Source of the DNA: Planctomycetota bacterium
Lineage (GTDB): Bacteria > Planctomycetota > Phycisphaerae > WQYP01
Assembly (NCBI GenBank): GCA_021809365.1
Contig: JAKBAC010000198.1
Location: forward strand, 1 to 5,144
Reading direction: 5' to 3'
DNA: 5,144 bases
Shown: in pieces, positions 4,921 to 5,144 of the stretch
How positions within the stretch are numbered: position 1 is the first letter of the stretch
Layout of the letters: each line of letters begins with the position of its first letter
Program-made: the position numbers and the translations under genes
Notes under the pieces: generated by a model
Databases searched by the model: none
The model's input: only the letters and a program-made list of their open reading frames with translations
What the model was told of the DNA's origin: nothing

Positions 4921-5090
4921 AACATTAATGGGTTCTTCCACGATGGGCCTCTGCAATTGCCCCCGGCGCGATTGGGGTCCGAGGATACAACACAGATTTC
5001 TTCCCACATCGCGAACTATTTTTTAGTATTATTGAGCACGTCCTCTTTCTCCAAATAAGGTGTCTCCAGACATTAACTGACCCCAACTTA
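4921..5090. other. Spacer upstream of the DUF3185 gene
   Basis: No gene is supported here. On the minus strand there are A/T-rich elements that could hold a promoter for the DUF3185 gene (for example AATAAT with TTGGAG 15 bp before it), but none is convincing. TGTC (5061-5064) and GACA (5069-5072) can pair around TCCA, next to ATTAACTGACCCC. Confidence 0.35.
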
Positions 5091-5144
5091 CTAAGTATAA
5101 GCAAGCAAACGCCGTACCAATGGTAGCATCAAGCGGTTTCCGCA
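5091..5144 (-). CDS. Possible C-terminal end of a gene running in from the right edge
   Basis: The minus strand is open from the window edge for 17 codons (CGNRLMLPLVRRLLAYT) to a TAG at 5091-5093. The length is too short to be significant, and the family is not recognised. The frame is reported only because the sequence just after it (5061-5084) looks like a repeat or element end. It may equally be non-coding. Confidence 0.15.
   Translation of the reverse strand, partial: CGNRLMLPLVRRLLAYT

Noticed and set aside
4815..5009. Minus-strand 64-aa open frame overlapping the DUF3185 gene
   Set aside because: It overlaps a well-supported gene in another frame, lacks a domain, and has no ribosome binding site comparable to CAGGAG at 4915-4920.

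Overview
The window looks like a piece of a Planctomycetota (PVC-group) chromosome. This rests mainly on three small bacterial-microcompartment vertex proteins (BMC-P, EutN/CcmL family) encoded in a row, a pattern I associate with the Planctomycetes-Verrucomicrobia type microcompartment. A secreted PQQ-like beta-propeller protein and GTAG-footed palindromic repeats in the spacers agree with it. The taxon is an inference; there is no rRNA or marker gene here.

Layout. Positions 1-258 hold no convincing gene: a 36-bp repeat occurs twice, 92 bp apart, with an inverted partial copy between, perhaps the remains of a repetitive coding sequence. Positions 276-2120 (+) encode an exported beta-propeller protein with a clear signal peptide. 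It converges on a minus-strand gene (2230-3204) for a UbiA-family membrane prenyltransferase that resembles EboC-like proteins. Upstream of that gene, on the same strand, lie three BMC-P genes (3243-3509, 3548-3826, 3867-4166). The four minus-strand genes are separated by only 38, 38 and 40 bp and probably form one operon. A good sigma70-type promoter (TTGGCA, 17 bp, GATAAT) sits at 4202-4230, just before the first BMC-P gene.

Positions 4231-4693 are a non-coding spacer with two copies of a ~95-bp repeat, each carrying GTAG followed by a short palindrome. A diverged third palindrome lies in the GC-rich part. Positions 4694-4906 (-) encode a 70-aa two-helix membrane protein of the DUF3185 type, starting at GTG. 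The last ~240 bases have no certain gene; the extreme edge may hold the tail of another minus-strand reading frame.

How the genes fit together. The BMC-P proteins would form pentamers that close the vertices of a polyhedral protein shell. The hexameric shell proteins (BMC-H/T) and the encapsulated enzymes are not in this window, so the shell's cargo cannot be told from here. The operon promoter and the repeat-filled spacer suggest the vertex genes and the prenyltransferase are expressed as a separate unit. Why a membrane prenyltransferase would be co-transcribed with shell vertices is the main open question. The propeller protein and the DUF3185 protein show no evident link to the shell.
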